A DNA stretch of 64,000 nt from Trichuris trichiura (taxonomy: Eukaryota > Nematoda > Enoplea > Trichinellida > Trichuridae). How positions within the stretch are numbered: the first letter of the stretch is position 1; the number at the start of each line of letters is the position of its first letter. The position numbers and the translations under genes are program-made. Positions 1-17,234 of the stretch are shown piece by piece. The notes below the pieces were generated by a model. The model was given only the letters and a program-made list of their open reading frames with translations, made no database searches and was not told where the DNA came from. The stretch covers positions 372,001 to 436,000 of the forward strand of contig JBAJFE010000061.1 in NCBI GenBank assembly GCA_037903355.1, written 5' to 3'.

Positions 1-1036
1 TGGAAGAATAAGTAGGCATTGGGCATTTGCCGGTGACCCAATCCTTCACGCTGAATGCGAACTTGGATACTTTGTGCAGCGGAATCGTCGGACCCAACGG
101 ATAGGTCCACGTGGAGACAAAGGGATCGGCAACGCGACCCTGGGCGCTTTGACCATTTAGCAAGAGGCATTCGAACGAATCGACATCACCAGATTTCGTT
201 TTCGAACAATGGTCAGCTGAAGAAACTGGCGGCTACGTAATGTCGTAAATTCAAAAATGCGCTTACCGCCAAGCCAATGCTTCTGCTGACCAATGAGAAA
301 ATTTTGAAAAGCGCAAGGAAACTGTCTCTGCTGCAAGTTCCAAAGGGAGGAAGCATCACCAGTGTCGCCTTTCCATATGCCCAGAAGTCGTCCCACCTCG
401 CAGCAACATCCAGTCTTTGCTAGGCCCGGAAAAACGCATGTCGAGCAAGGCACCGCATTCTTGAAAGAAACAAACGCTTTCCTTTTAAACATTATTTTAA
501 AAGAGCAAATATTACATTGAAAGCCAAGACAACCCTGCTTATTTCATCGAAAAGTTCGCCGTCGTCATCATCCGAAGCAATGCTACAACGGTCTGTCCGT
601 CGTAAGGGAGCTGCGCATGAATTAGGAACAGACGTCTCTTCCAGCAACTTCGGACGTTTGCTTGGCGTGGCGCCTAAATTTAAAAAGGCATTACAAACCG
701 CACTGATAATGACGTAATGTTTTCACCTGACGAACGATTTGTGCATCCCGCTTCCTCTTCATCTTTCGCCGACGCATCTTTTCCCAAATTTGCGAATCCT
801 TCATTCGTCTCACGTTCGCCATTATCCGCTGACCTCTTCACATTAGTTTGAATCTCTCCGGCGGATTGCAATAGCGGAGGGAATGCCTCGTCGTAGCTTA
901 AAAAACGACGCGTTTCTTTCAAGTTGCCAGCCAGCGAGACTTTAAAAATTAAAAAAAAACGCGCTGGTCATTTACCAAAGCGCCGCAGAGGCGCAAACTC
1001 TGCCTTGAAGGCATAGGAAAGTGGTGTACGCTGGCA
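1..1036 (-). CDS. Unidentified multi-exon gene, 3' part, runs off window
   Basis: Five minus-strand exons join with consistent phases: 1036-976, 939-727, 673-534, 459-267 and 216 to the window edge. I see no start codon and the stop lies outside. The spliced fragment is about 275 residues. It has an acidic, charged stretch (exons 2-3, with a basic PSKRPK patch), then a Cys-rich segment (CSTC, then CCCEVG) and an aromatic-rich tail with WTYPLGPTIPLHK. No signal peptide or membrane segment is visible in this part. The basic patch and acidic runs would suit a nuclear or cytosolic protein, but that is inference. I do not recognise the family. Splice signals are good throughout (GTAAGC, GTGAAA, GTAAAT donors), which is the main reason to believe it. 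The small open frames on the plus strand here are shadows. Confidence 0.55.
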
Positions 1037-1310
1037 CTAAGATATTATAAAACTTTCAGCTAACTTTTGATCTTTAATTCCTTGCAACGACCCAACTTCA
1101 GTGAGTTATTGCTTCTTCATTATAGAGCCAAAAAAAATAAAGTTAAAACTTATTTTGCATCTTTTGTTATGCTAATCATTTCCAGAAATGGGAATCTTAT
1201 TCAGACATTAGCCGGTGCTCTTCATGTAAGGGCACACGGGACATATTATTCCCGTCAAAAGGATGTAAGTTTTGCAAAGTAAAGCCATGTTACTGTATTT
1301 TTAAAAAGTT

Positions 1311-1520
1311 TGGTACCTAACTTCATGATGAAGAAGTCTTACTTAATTTACACTTAAGACCGCTGATGATGGGTCTCGAATGACCCGAAAGTTCCGGAGT
1401 CTCTTTATATAGAAAACAAACGGGACATATCCGTAATAAATTTCTTCATCATGAAAACATATTGCCCCGTACCAAGAAGCCACATTGGTACCTAACTTCT
1501 ATTTAAGAATACTGTATCTC
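1311..1520 (+). repeat. Dispersed repeat with hammerhead-like core (copy 3) between local repeats
   Basis: CTGATGA at 1363-1369 is followed by a GGGTC/GACCC hairpin and GAAA at 1387-1390. The same arrangement occurs at 25560, 34182 and, inverted, near 32540. It is flanked by a near-palindromic CTTCATGATGAAG (1321) and its partner TTCTTCATCATG (1441), and by two copies of TGGTACCTAACTTC (from about 1311 and 1490). The unit therefore looks like a small mobile sequence or a collapsed foldback. Downstream sequence diverges from the other copies after about 20 bases. Confidence 0.45.
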
Positions 1521-1632
1521 GTTGCAAAGTTGATAAACACAAAGAAAGGAGATTTTTTCAACGACAAACAAACTCACTTGCTGCTGAACGACGATCGATG
1601 ATTGTCCGCACGTTTTTCGCTCCACTGTTTAC

Positions 1633-2097
1633 CTAAAAGCAATGAAATTGCGCACTGTTGATCGGAAGCGTAAGGCAACGTTTTTCGCAAACGTAGCGCT
1701 CCCATTGCGCATGTTTCCCGATGATGTCGTCGACGAAAACGTTAACACTCTCCTACAAAGGAAAACTGAGTTGAAAAAAAAAACGTAAAAAAAGGGGGCG
1801 CCGCGCACCCGTTCCATATCGCTGCTCATCAAACACTCGAACAATGTCGACCTATTGGAATTCGGCATGGCGTCACGTCGACCTTGCTCATCTTCTATAA
1901 AAGAGAGTCAGTTTGAACTGGCCATCAATTGGGATAAAATGGAAAGCGACGCGCTTACTGGTCGGCATTGGCTGCTTCAAAACGCTCATGATGTAACGAG
2001 TATAGACGAGGGCGTCGAAGCCGAGTTCCTCCAAACGATTGTAGAGCCAATCGGGAAAGTTTGAACTCCACAAATGTTCGCCCTTCTCACTACTCAT
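1633..2097 (-). CDS. CCDC43-like short protein (PWI-like N-terminal domain)
   Basis: Three exons, 2097-1959, 1894-1809 and 1752-1633, give about 114 residues from an ATG at 2097. Exon 1 reads FPDWLYNRLEELGFD followed by VYTRYIMSVL. This resembles the N-terminal helical domain of metazoan CCDC43 (SWLDGRLEALGVD..VYGAYILGIL). Exon 3 (SVNVFVDDIIGKHAQWERY) fits the following helix of that family. The family's role is poorly known. The model is about half the usual CCDC43 length and lacks its lysine/glutamate-rich C-terminal coiled coil. The stop TAG is immediately followed by GTAAAC, a donor-like sequence, so a missed alternative splice could extend the protein. Assignment rests on recall of one domain; the gene itself is better supported than the name. 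Confidence 0.5.
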
Positions 2098-4705
2098 TTT
2101 TGCCAGATTGTCAGGATGAAAAATGTATGCACCTTAACGCGGTTGTCCATCTGCCGACATTCTCCGTTGCCGAACCGAGTAAACGGTTCGAAGAGAAAAG
2201 TAGCAGTGGTATGCAAATGAAAAGTGTGCAATCGAAAATGGAAAAGCAAAATGGGACGCTTAAAAACGGGAGATAGGGTAAAATTTAAAAAAGGATTAAA
2301 TGACAAGGGGCGCCAGAAGAGTGGTACCACTCCGGGTACGAAAAGGGGATATTACCCCCAAAATGGCAACTCTTTCACGCGCCCCTCGACATGGCCGCTA
2401 CGGGGGGTGGGGTCGTCTGCTAAAATTCGTCCGGAAACATGTTGACAAAGCGTTATATAGCTTTTGCCATTAACCCTAAAACAAGAAGAAACATATATAT
2501 TATAAATAGTAACCAAAATATGCGAAACCCAGCGAACGCGATGGATCAGCAACTTGGGCACTGCACGCAAATAATTGCGAAATAATACTTGTAAATACGC
2601 GTAAATGTCGTAGAAAAAGCATTATGTGAAACAAAAATTCTTAAAGTCAGTATGGCCTCTACAAATATTATAAACAAATGGGCGCGCGGCCGTACAAGTT
2701 TCACACGTACCTGCACATAACTATTTAATTACTGTAACATGGTCACGACCGTTATAATTCGACAAATTAAGTTATTAAGTGGACAAACGGTCAACTAAAG
2801 TGACGATACAGTTGGTTGCCGACGGTTGAACGAGACAGTCGGAAATTGAAAACAGTCTACTAATAGTTCGACGTGTCCGGTTACCGTTGACAATTGGGTG
2901 TCAGGAATGATTGCTTTCCGCTGGGATACATAAACAATCATGCACAAACAGACGCATGAATTCACTAAACCGAAAATTATATGTCCGTCAACCGAATACA
3001 ACGAATTGGCCTACGAAACGTAGATACCGTAAAAAACTGTAATATTAAATAAATTAAGTAAATAAAAAGCACATTTTTACAGCTAATGATACACCAATAT
3101 ATAAATTAAATGCTCATTATACATGCAAAAATGAGAACGAGACAAGTACAAGCGAAGTTAAAATTTGACATTTTCGAAAGTACTCCTAATCGGCAATAAA
3201 ATACGTTCTGCTAAAAGTACACACCGGATAAAGACTCTCTGCATTTCCAGACAGAAAGACTTCAAGCAGCCACTGGAACAAGTGATAAAAACTCGGAGTC
3301 GTATACTCTTAAAACACACTCTTCAACTAGACAGAACCAAGATTGAAGAGACAAGTCAATTCACTTAAACAAAGTACAAAACGAAGAAATAAAAAAAATG
3401 AAGGGACGAAAAACAATTTTTCACAAACTTGCATTCCAAAAGGCGATTGTATAATTAAAAGCTGAGATTCTACTTGCTGCTTATTAAAGCTTTACGCCTG
3501 TTAGAAATGAAACGAACCGTGGGGAAAGCAGGACCAAACATTGACACCGGTGAGAAACCCCTTAAGCGCGTTTCAACAAGGCGCAAATTGATGAGCAATT
3601 ACCCAAACGTCACAACAATCGTTTACAACCTGTCCCATTTCCACAAGGACGTTCTGAAAAACACTCGGTCGGAAGGTTAGAGCAAAGAGTACAACGCCGC
3701 ACGTCAGTAATCGAAAAATTACATTCAAAGAAAAGCAAATCGCCCACTCAAAGCGAATGAGAATCAAATAAACATAGAAGCGCGATCGTCATTACAGAAA
3801 TTTATTACCGGTGACTAGTGGTCAGGTACATCTGTAATCAAACCCATTTTCTCGGTAACAGGGCTTGCAATCGAAGCAAGTTAAATTGTTTTACTCTCAG
3901 AAAAAGCTTTGCAATTGAGAGTGGCTTTACGTCTTAAAAATAAAAACATTTATTTAAAAACATAAAACTCGCGGGATTATTAAATAATGAAAAATTGCTT
4001 TTATGAACAATTTAAAGTTAAAACAAGTTTTTTTGTTGCCGACAGAGCTATTTTATGGAAACAAAGCACGGCATTTTTTTACAGTACGCTTTAGAGTGCG
4101 CAGGTACACCGTCTACTGCATTTTTGTTGCGTTTGTCGGATGGATTTTTTCCAAATGAGTCATTGCGTAGCGCTGTTGCTGTTGACATTGTAACGAGAAA
4201 TAAACGAACAAATTTAAAAAAAGACACATTCCATTTTATGTTGACATTACGAAGGCGAGATTGAGTAGCACAATTGGAACGCGTTGCCGCTGTTATAGTA
4301 ATCGTATCAGTTTACTGCCACACACTTCAGCCCTTAGATGTTTTCGGAGAGCTTATTGCCAAAAATGAGCAAACAAATCGTTTTCCTATGTACCGCATTT
4401 CGCTGCGGTTGTTACTGTAGCTCTGGATGCGTTTGGACGCTTTCTCTCTTGTAGAAAATGTTGCAGCTAAAATGTGCTACAACGTATAATTACAGAAAAA
4501 TAGATCGTGCTAAAACGTGGCTATGCAATTGCTCAACTTTGCAAATCTTAATACGCATGTCGCTGTGTGGTCTTGCTGAACGCCGAAAATAGCTATATGC
4601 AAAGTACTTCGTTTAAGAGATTGTTCGGTCCATTTTTATTTGTGGAATTTGATTGCCTCTGAACGTAGCAACTGCCGGCTGCCTATCACTGAACGTTGCG
4701 AAGTA
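2098..4705. other. Intergenic, no supported gene
   Basis: About 2.6 kb of AT-rich DNA. Open frames are short, lack splice-supported partners and show no recognisable domains. The region also carries a diffuse purine-biased stretch around 3160-3420. I see no RNA gene or convincing repeat array. Confidence 0.5.
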
Positions 4706-6094
4706 ATGGATGAATTATTCAACCAACCTATGGTTCTGGATGGTTCAATGGGCACAAGATTAGTCGAATTGGGCTGCAACTACATTGAGGTGAACTATTA
4801 CGATTTGCATTACACGTTTTACTGTGCGTAATCTTTTTAGAATAACCCTCTTTGGAGCGCCGCTGCGTTGCTAAAAGACCCGCAGAAAGTAGTCCAAGCT
4901 CATCGCGAGTAAACAATCGTTTACTGTAACTCTTTGTACTTGCATTTCCGCTTCTAATTTTAAGTTTATTAATATTGCCATTACGACTTTGCGTTAAGGT
5001 TACAACTAGCTAGCAGTTTCTCAGCAATTTTTTAACAATCCATATTTCAAAAAAACCGTATCTGCACATGCGATTAAGGAAAACGTTAATATGAGGCTGC
5101 CGTTACTAGGTTGGAGTACGCATGCAAAAAAATGTTTCAATAATGAATTGCATTCGCAGGTACTTAGCAGCTGGCGCGAAAGTTTTGGAAACCAATACCT
5201 ATCAGTGTGCATTAAGTAATCTCGTAAAATACCGTGGCATTTCGTATCGAGCAGCACAGGACGTGTTGCGCTTGGGAGTACAGCTAGCTCGGCAGGCCAT
5301 TGAAAGTCACTGCGTCGAAAGTGGTGCTGTGAAGAGGGACTTCTTCATTGCGGGCTCCGTGGGTCCTTACGCTACTGTACTTCATGACGGCTCTGAATAC
5401 AATGGACTTTATATCGACACAATTCAGCCTGAAGTAGGGGTCCTTTACTAGCTAATAACATATGCTCTATTTTTATCCTATTCAGCTCATCAAGGATTAT
5501 TTTTCTGGCCAAGTTGAGGCCGTATGTTCAGCTGGCGTTGATTGCTTAGCCATTGAAACTCTGCCATCCCTTCGCGAAGCAAAACTGGCCATTGACGTTG
5601 TATCTAAGCTTTGCAACGTTCCTACATGGATATCATTTTCCTGCAAGGTGAGATACATATGTAAATTCTAGCTAATCTGCCCAGTAAATATTTAGGAAGG
5701 TTGCCTTACTAATTACGGTGACGCATTTTGTGACGTCATTACTGAGCTTAATAGATGCCGCTCCGTTGCCGCAATAGGAATCAACTGTACGGATCCAAAA
5801 GAAATCACGAAATTGCTTTCCTGCGCTCACAGTCAAAAACTAGTGGTCGTTTATCCCAATGCTGGTCTTGTCAACGGGGATGGGCAAGTCTGCTTTCTCT
5901 ACATATTTAAATATTTAACTGTCTATTTCAGTGCACGTAAAGTTGGCGCCTCTTTTGCTACATATGCAAATGAGTGGTTGAGTCATGGAGCAAAACTGAT
6001 CGGAGGTTGCTGTTTTACTGGTCCGCAAGAAATTGCCGAAATTGCTAACGTGGTCTACGATAAATCGTTGCCAAAAGTTTCCCCTCAATCGTAA
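4706..6094 (+). CDS. Homocysteine S-methyltransferase
   Basis: Six exons, 4706-4789, 4841-4908, 5160-5433, 5486-5647, 5696-5883 and 5932-6094, give a 312-residue protein, the normal size for this family. The enzyme moves a methyl group from S-methylmethionine (or SAM) to homocysteine to make methionine, in the cytosol. Visible marks include LDGSMGT near the N-terminus, NNPLWSAA, AGSVGPYA, ETLPS in the barrel, GINC (Cys227) and GGCC (Cys285-Cys286). Those three cysteines match the zinc-binding, homocysteine-activating site. The ATG at 4706 is the first codon that keeps the family N-terminus. Phases agree at every junction. Intron 5 uses a GC donor (GCAAGT at 5884); the nearby GT would put a stop in exon 6. 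It stands alone, with no folate or methionine-cycle neighbour. Confidence 0.93.
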
Positions 6095-7296
6095 GGTAAG
6101 GCATTCTGACTAGTTGTGCCCATTTTTCCCACTAACCTTCTCACTACCGTCCCCTTTTAATACGAGAACCTTTCCCGCGCCCTATTTGCGGGAAATTTCT
6201 ACCTTAAAGCAAATCCAACATCCGCGTATCATTATTTGTTAAAAAAAGCAAGCCCTAAAATTTTTGTATTCATTTGCCATTCTCGCAATTGTAATAGAAC
6301 AAATCAGCTGGCTAAGTTTTGCTTCAGGCGCTGGAAATAGCGCAAGGGAAGCAGTATTTTCACTCCTAGCCTTAAGACACCGCAGAATGCTTAGGCTTAG
6401 GCTTAGGACAGAATAGGGCGGTCGGCATTTTTTGAAACGAACCTGCATTTTATGAGTTACGGTAGCTTGTTTGCTGGAAACTAGACTTGAGAGAATATGA
6501 ATGGAAAAAAAGAGTAAAGATTTTCAAATCATCAAAGAAACAAGAATGAAAAGGACAGATGAAAATGGAGCGCCTTGTAAGGGCTTTGTACGTCTTAAGT
6601 ATAGAGGTTTACGGTAGGCGAGTTTACACTGAAAAATTCAAAAAGAGTAAAAAATTTCAGTAGTATCTCGACCAATGGTGGCGAAGAAAGATCGCACAGG
6701 TTTTGAAAACTTAAGAGTTTTTTACTCCTTTGAATTTTCGTTTTAAAATGGCATCCTGTAAGCTTGTGTGATAAGAAGGATGAAAACAGGAAAAAAGACT
6801 AAAACCACGGCAAAGAAAAAAGAACCTTAAAAGGAAAATTTTTTACGCAATAAAAGGAGTTGAAAAAAGATGGATGACTAACAAAAGAAAAAAAAGTTTT
6901 CACAAGCTTAAAGGAAATAAGGTTACATTTAAATGTGGCGGTCACCTTTTTATACGATTTATACGATTGTTTTGCGTAAGACGAGATCTGCTGCTTCTGA
7001 AAACCTTTTTGCTTAAATTTCTGATTTCGTAAACAACCTTTCTGTATCTTTCAACCTGAATTCACTTGATGGATTTGAAATAGTTACTTTAAAGTTGAAA
7101 CCGCTTACTTTAAACTGATCACTTGACGGGTGTTTATGTTGCTGCTTTGGAAGACGTTCGGCAGTCGTGCGGAGGGGTTTTCCGCTTTCCGTTGAGTTTC
7201 TTTCAATGAAGTTGAAAACTGAATTGGACAATAGAAAAATTCTAAATGGGCTGTTCGTTTTGGTTTGAATTTTGTCAATGGTGATTAACAGTTCAA
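6095..7296. other. Intergenic, purine-rich, with a telomere-like repeat fragment
   Basis: 1.2 kb without a supported gene. 6500-6910 is strongly A/G-rich on the plus strand. 6391-6407 holds nearly three exact TTAGGC units inside what looks like a decayed copy of the hairpin element seen at 14583, 19128, 26139, 29534 and 36796. Confidence 0.5.
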
Positions 7297-7984
7297 ATGA
7301 ACATGATGCCAATGTCGCCATCGTACACCGCGGCTAGCCTGTACGTCGGAGATTTGCATCCAGACGTCAACGAGACTTATTTGTTCAATAAGTTCAGCAC
7401 GGCCGGGCCGTTGCTCTCTGTTCGAGTCTGCCGTGATTCAGCAACGGTCCGATCGCTGGGTTATGCCTATGTGAACTTCCGCTATCACGAGGACGCAAAA
7501 CGTGCGCTAGATACAATGAACTTTGACGCCTTAATGGGTAGGCCTATGCGCATCATGTGGAGCCAGCGGGACCCTTCAATGCGTCGGTCGGGCGTCGGCA
7601 ATATCTTCATCAAAAATTTGGAAAAGACCATTGATCACAAGATGATTTACGAAACGTTCTCCAACTTTGGCAATATTTTGAGCTGCAAAATCGCCCTTGA
7701 CGAAAGCAACGTGTCCAAAGGTTATGCTTTTGTCCACTTCGAAAGGGAAGAGAGCGCCCAGAAGGCCATCACTCACGTCAACGGCATGTTTATCAACAAC
7801 AAAAAAGTGTACGTGCTCATTGTCTGCCCGTGTAAATTCGTCCGCTAAAGCATTCTATTGCTTTTGTTTTTTTTTTAGGTATGTTGGCAAGTTTATCCCT
7901 CAAACTCAGCGTAAGCGTCAGGTCGGAGAGTCGACTCCGCGCTCCAAAAACGTTTACGCGAACAACTTTAAGAATTATTACTAA
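7297..7984 (+). CDS. Truncated cytoplasmic poly(A)-binding protein, two RRMs
   Basis: Two exons, 7297-7808 and 7879-7984, with a 70-bp intron (GTACGT donor, poly-T then AG acceptor) encode 205 residues. RRM1 begins at about residue 14 with [11 protein letters not shown] and carries RNP1 [11 protein letters not shown]2 begins near residue 100 with [12 protein letters not shown] and has KGYAFVHF. Both are typical of PABPC, which binds poly(A) tails and eIF4G. Exon 2 encodes the linker ([19 protein letters not shown]) and the first residues of RRM3 (NVYANNF), then stops. RRM3, RRM4 and the MLLE domain are missing. Full PABPC is about 630 residues. In PABPC, RRM1-2 hold most poly(A) affinity and the eIF4G contact, so the product could still bind RNA. 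The sparse introns and GC-richer codons suggest a retrocopy or recent partial duplicate. Both domains are free of stops. Confidence 0.85.
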
Positions 7985-9196
7985 AACCAACGCAGCAAAC
8001 ATATAACATTTCGTAACAACAAGCGCGTAAGTGTTCATTTCCTTTTCCGGGAGCAATTGGTTCATTCAAAGTTCCATTTCAAGTAATGTACGACTCGTAA
8101 TAATCTTTTGTACTAGCTTTTGCTCTTTTCAATGATTGGTGAACGTTCGTAAAAATAAAAGCTTTAATATTCATTACTTTTGGGGCTGTACGGCTCCTGT
8201 TGTCAACGTATAAGTCTGTATTACGTTCTGCATCCACGAAGAACAACAAGAGGTTGATAAGCCTGGAAGCTTTTGGGGCCATCAAGTCTCGTCTTCAGCG
8301 AAGCTGGCTTCATAGGGCTGCCAATGATCAACGAACCTAAGTTCATGTCTGCCGTATCAGTTTTAAAAAATTTTGTTGAAAAAGACAGCATCAGGATATC
8401 GTTTGTAAGAGAGTATACGTCTAGAGCACTGAAAAACCAGTATGCAAATGAGTTCTGCGCTTTTAACTCAAGCCTGTACTTTACGTTGCTTCGCTGACAG
8501 GTGGGCATGGGCAGCATCATACTTGAGTCGCTAAGCTGTCGCTAAAAAATCTGCTACGCGTTCGACGCTGGCCGAAAGCGTTTGAATTTTAAATTACGGT
8601 AGGTGAATGCAGGGGAAGATTTAAATTGTTGTTGGTCAGTTTAAGCGTACCTCGCCTGAATGGACAGTTTTTAATTAAAGCAGCGAGAAGTGAATTTTTT
8701 TTTGGTTTAAGCGTAGGCGGCACGCTTTCATCGCGGCAGTAGGAATTTCGATTTACTTGTTGCTTTACCCGCATTCAGCTAGCGTAATTCAAATTCCTGG
8801 TCGCATTTCTGCAAGGCTTAAATCTTTAACAACATCGGTAGCTTTCGGGACAAATTGCATCTCGCGTCAGCGTCGTCGTTAGGAAAATTTCGTCATGGTA
8901 CGCAGTTGCCTGTTTAAGTATTGTAAAGGAATGTAAAAGGGAGGAGTTTATCAATAATTTAAAGCTGAAAGTGGCATTAGCTCTACGTTGATATTCTGGT
9001 AAACAGCAGCTGGTGTTTAAACGGCATGTCAGCATAGACTTGCCTTTTGGGAATAAATAAATAAAACTGAAAGCTTAATAAATTATAATTGCAAGTAGCA
9101 TAGGGTTATCCAGTCGTTGTGATGGTCTTTTCCAATTAAGTCTTCTTAGTAAAGACGCTGTTTATCCTACATTGGCAATAGCTTGTCCAAACCGCT
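7985..9196. other. Intergenic, possible decayed coding fragment
   Basis: No gene I can support. On the minus strand near 8590-8490, one frame reads ASVERVADFLATA, then a stop, then RLKYDAAHAHLSAKQ. It is reminiscent of a BAR-domain helix but is interrupted. A following open frame (8460-8221, minus) has a good acceptor but the wrong phase. It may be a broken gene or chance. AATAAA at 8155 could serve as the poly(A) signal of the upstream PABP-like gene. Confidence 0.35.
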
Positions 9197-10493
9197 ATGC
9201 CGGTGACGTTATTTGCGTTTGTTGTCCTCTTAACGGTAGGCTTGCTTTTTTGTTCGATGCCAAATTTGAATATCTATCTTGAAAACGGTCCCATTTGTTG
9301 AGGCAGCTCAGTCTACAAGTAGTGCTGTGAACATTGACAACGTTTCATGCGGAGTGACGGCAGTTCCACCAAATATTTCTACTCTTTATGCCAGTCGCGT
9401 TGTTAACGGCTGGGAAGCACAGCCACACTCAATACCTTGGCAGGTGCGCTTGAAGGTCAACATATTTCCAGGGGTCTACGGTTTTTGTGGTGGAAGCCTT
9501 ATTCAACTGAAAAAAGGCAATGGAACCAATCTCGTTCTATCAGCTGCCCATTGTGCTTACGTCTTGTAAGATTTCTGGCCATACCTGCATGCGCTTGTTA
9601 ATTTGATGCGCCACTCAACTATCAAGAAGTCATAGGCATAATCTTTCAGTTATATTAGCTTTTCATTCGAATCAAAGGCGTAGGCCCTAACCCCTTTAGG
9701 TAGAGTTAGTTTAGCTTAGCCAAAAGACGCTCGGCGAAGGCTATTAGCATTGCAAAAGACCAATGCGCCTTAGCAAGCAAAATTTTTAGAAAAGGATGGA
9801 TACAGCCGCAACGGATTGAAGTCACTGTTGGCCTTCATGATCTATTTGGTGATGAGCCGTTTAGAAAGACAATAAAGGCTAGTTCGTACTTGGGTGGTTC
9901 AAATAAAAATGCCTACGATCCCAACACTGCCAACAACGATTTCATAGTGATTAAACTAAGCGAAATCGTACCGTACACACCGCACACAAGACCTGTGTGC
10001 CTTCCAGACCCGAAAGAACCATTACCATTCAACAAAACTTGCTACACATCCGGCTGGGGAAGCATTGATGGTATTAAGCATGCTGAAGCATTTGTACTTA
10101 GTTCACGCTGATTCGCTGTTCAGTTAATGGCACCATTTTGCCCTCGAAGTTGATGCAAGTCGAGGCTCAAATACTTCCCTACGAAATGTGCGATAGAGAG
10201 ATCAACAACAAAACTATGTTATGCGCTGGTCTGCTGGGCGAACGGAAGAGCGCCTGCTTTGTAAGTACCCTTCCTTGGATTGAGTAGCCGCATACGACTT
10301 GCAAGAGATTTAGGGAGATTCCGGAGGTCCTCTAGCTTGCCAAATGAACAACGTCTGGGTGCTCTATGGAATTGTCAGTTGGGGACGAGAATGCGCTAGT
10401 CCAACAAGCCCTGTCGTTTATACGAACGTTCCGTACTTTACTGACCGTATTAGAAAAATAGGCAACCGTTGGCAAACGCACTCCATTCTTTAA
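9197..10493 (+). CDS. Secreted S1 (chymotrypsin-fold) serine protease
   Basis: Five exons, 9197-9235, 9303-9565, 9790-10070, 10124-10260 and 10314-10493, give 299 residues. Exon 1 encodes a short hydrophobic signal (MPVTLFAFVVLLT). The activation site is SR/VVNG after Arg45. The catalytic triad is His96 (LSAAHC), Asp151 (NNDFIVIKL) and Ser243 (GDSGGP). TSGWG and IVSWG, the usual structural motifs, are present. By trypsin numbering the pocket residue 189 is Ser (sequence KSACFGDSGG), so it is not trypsin-like. Val at 226 (SPVVYTNV) would make the S1 pocket shallow, favouring small or hydrophobic residues, as in elastase or chymotrypsin. Phases match at all junctions. It is a single-domain, likely gut or secreted enzyme; no paralogue is adjacent. 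Confidence 0.9.
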
Positions 10494-11208
10494 ACACTTT
10501 ATTTAATGAAATATGGTTTCGAAAGTTCTTACCAATTTCCAAATGTCTGCAAAAACTATCCACCGTTCCGCCTTTGCACTCCGCTGTAGTGGTTAGGCAT
10601 CACGCATATTCAAAATAAGCATAGCAAACACGCATATTCAAATTCAAATGCGTACTGTACCTATTCTTTGATCAATAGGTTCAAGTTTGTGCGGAGCGCC
10701 ATTTCACAAAGTGGGTTAATGCCGCTAATTTTCTGGAAAACTAGCGTAGCGAATAGCATCAAAAACTAAAGCAGCGAATAAATGCATGTGGTAATCATAA
10801 ACTGAAGGCAAAACAATTCGAACCTTGCAGCTAAGCTAACTTTTATCATTTTTTCTTTGTAACGTCAATTAAAAGCTAAAACTCGTTGTAAACACTGGCC
10901 AGCAACTACTACATTACAGCTTCACGGCGCGCGGTAGGTTAAAAATTGAAAAAGCGCGGAATTTTCCGATGGAAAAATTTTACTAATTTAGTAATTAGGT
11001 TACTCAGTCAGCGAAACGTGTCCTCGCCAAACTGTTCAACAATGCAAAGAACTTATGTTCAAGTTAAAGAAATTCGACCAGCATGTGGACGTGGACATTG
11101 GGATAAAAATAACTTCGTAGTTTACAGAAGCACAACTAACGATGGCGGCGACAGATCAACAACGAGATTTGCAGGACGCCAGCACGGTTAACTGAAGCAA
11201 CGGAATAT
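10494..11208. other. Intergenic between convergent genes
   Basis: About 700 bp separate the stop of the plus-strand protease from the stop of the minus-strand HYOU1 gene. Only short unsupported frames are seen. 10610-10650 has a short direct repeat (CACGCATATTCAAA). Confidence 0.5.

Positions 11209-17234
<6,026 letters not shown>

Noticed and set aside
6500..6910. Purine-rich stretch as a possible regulatory RNA
   Set aside because: Simple composition bias; no stem structure, promoter box or terminator.
8490..8590. BAR-domain-like fragment on the minus strand
   Set aside because: Only about 30 residues, with an in-frame stop and wrong phases to neighbouring candidate exons. Too little to call.
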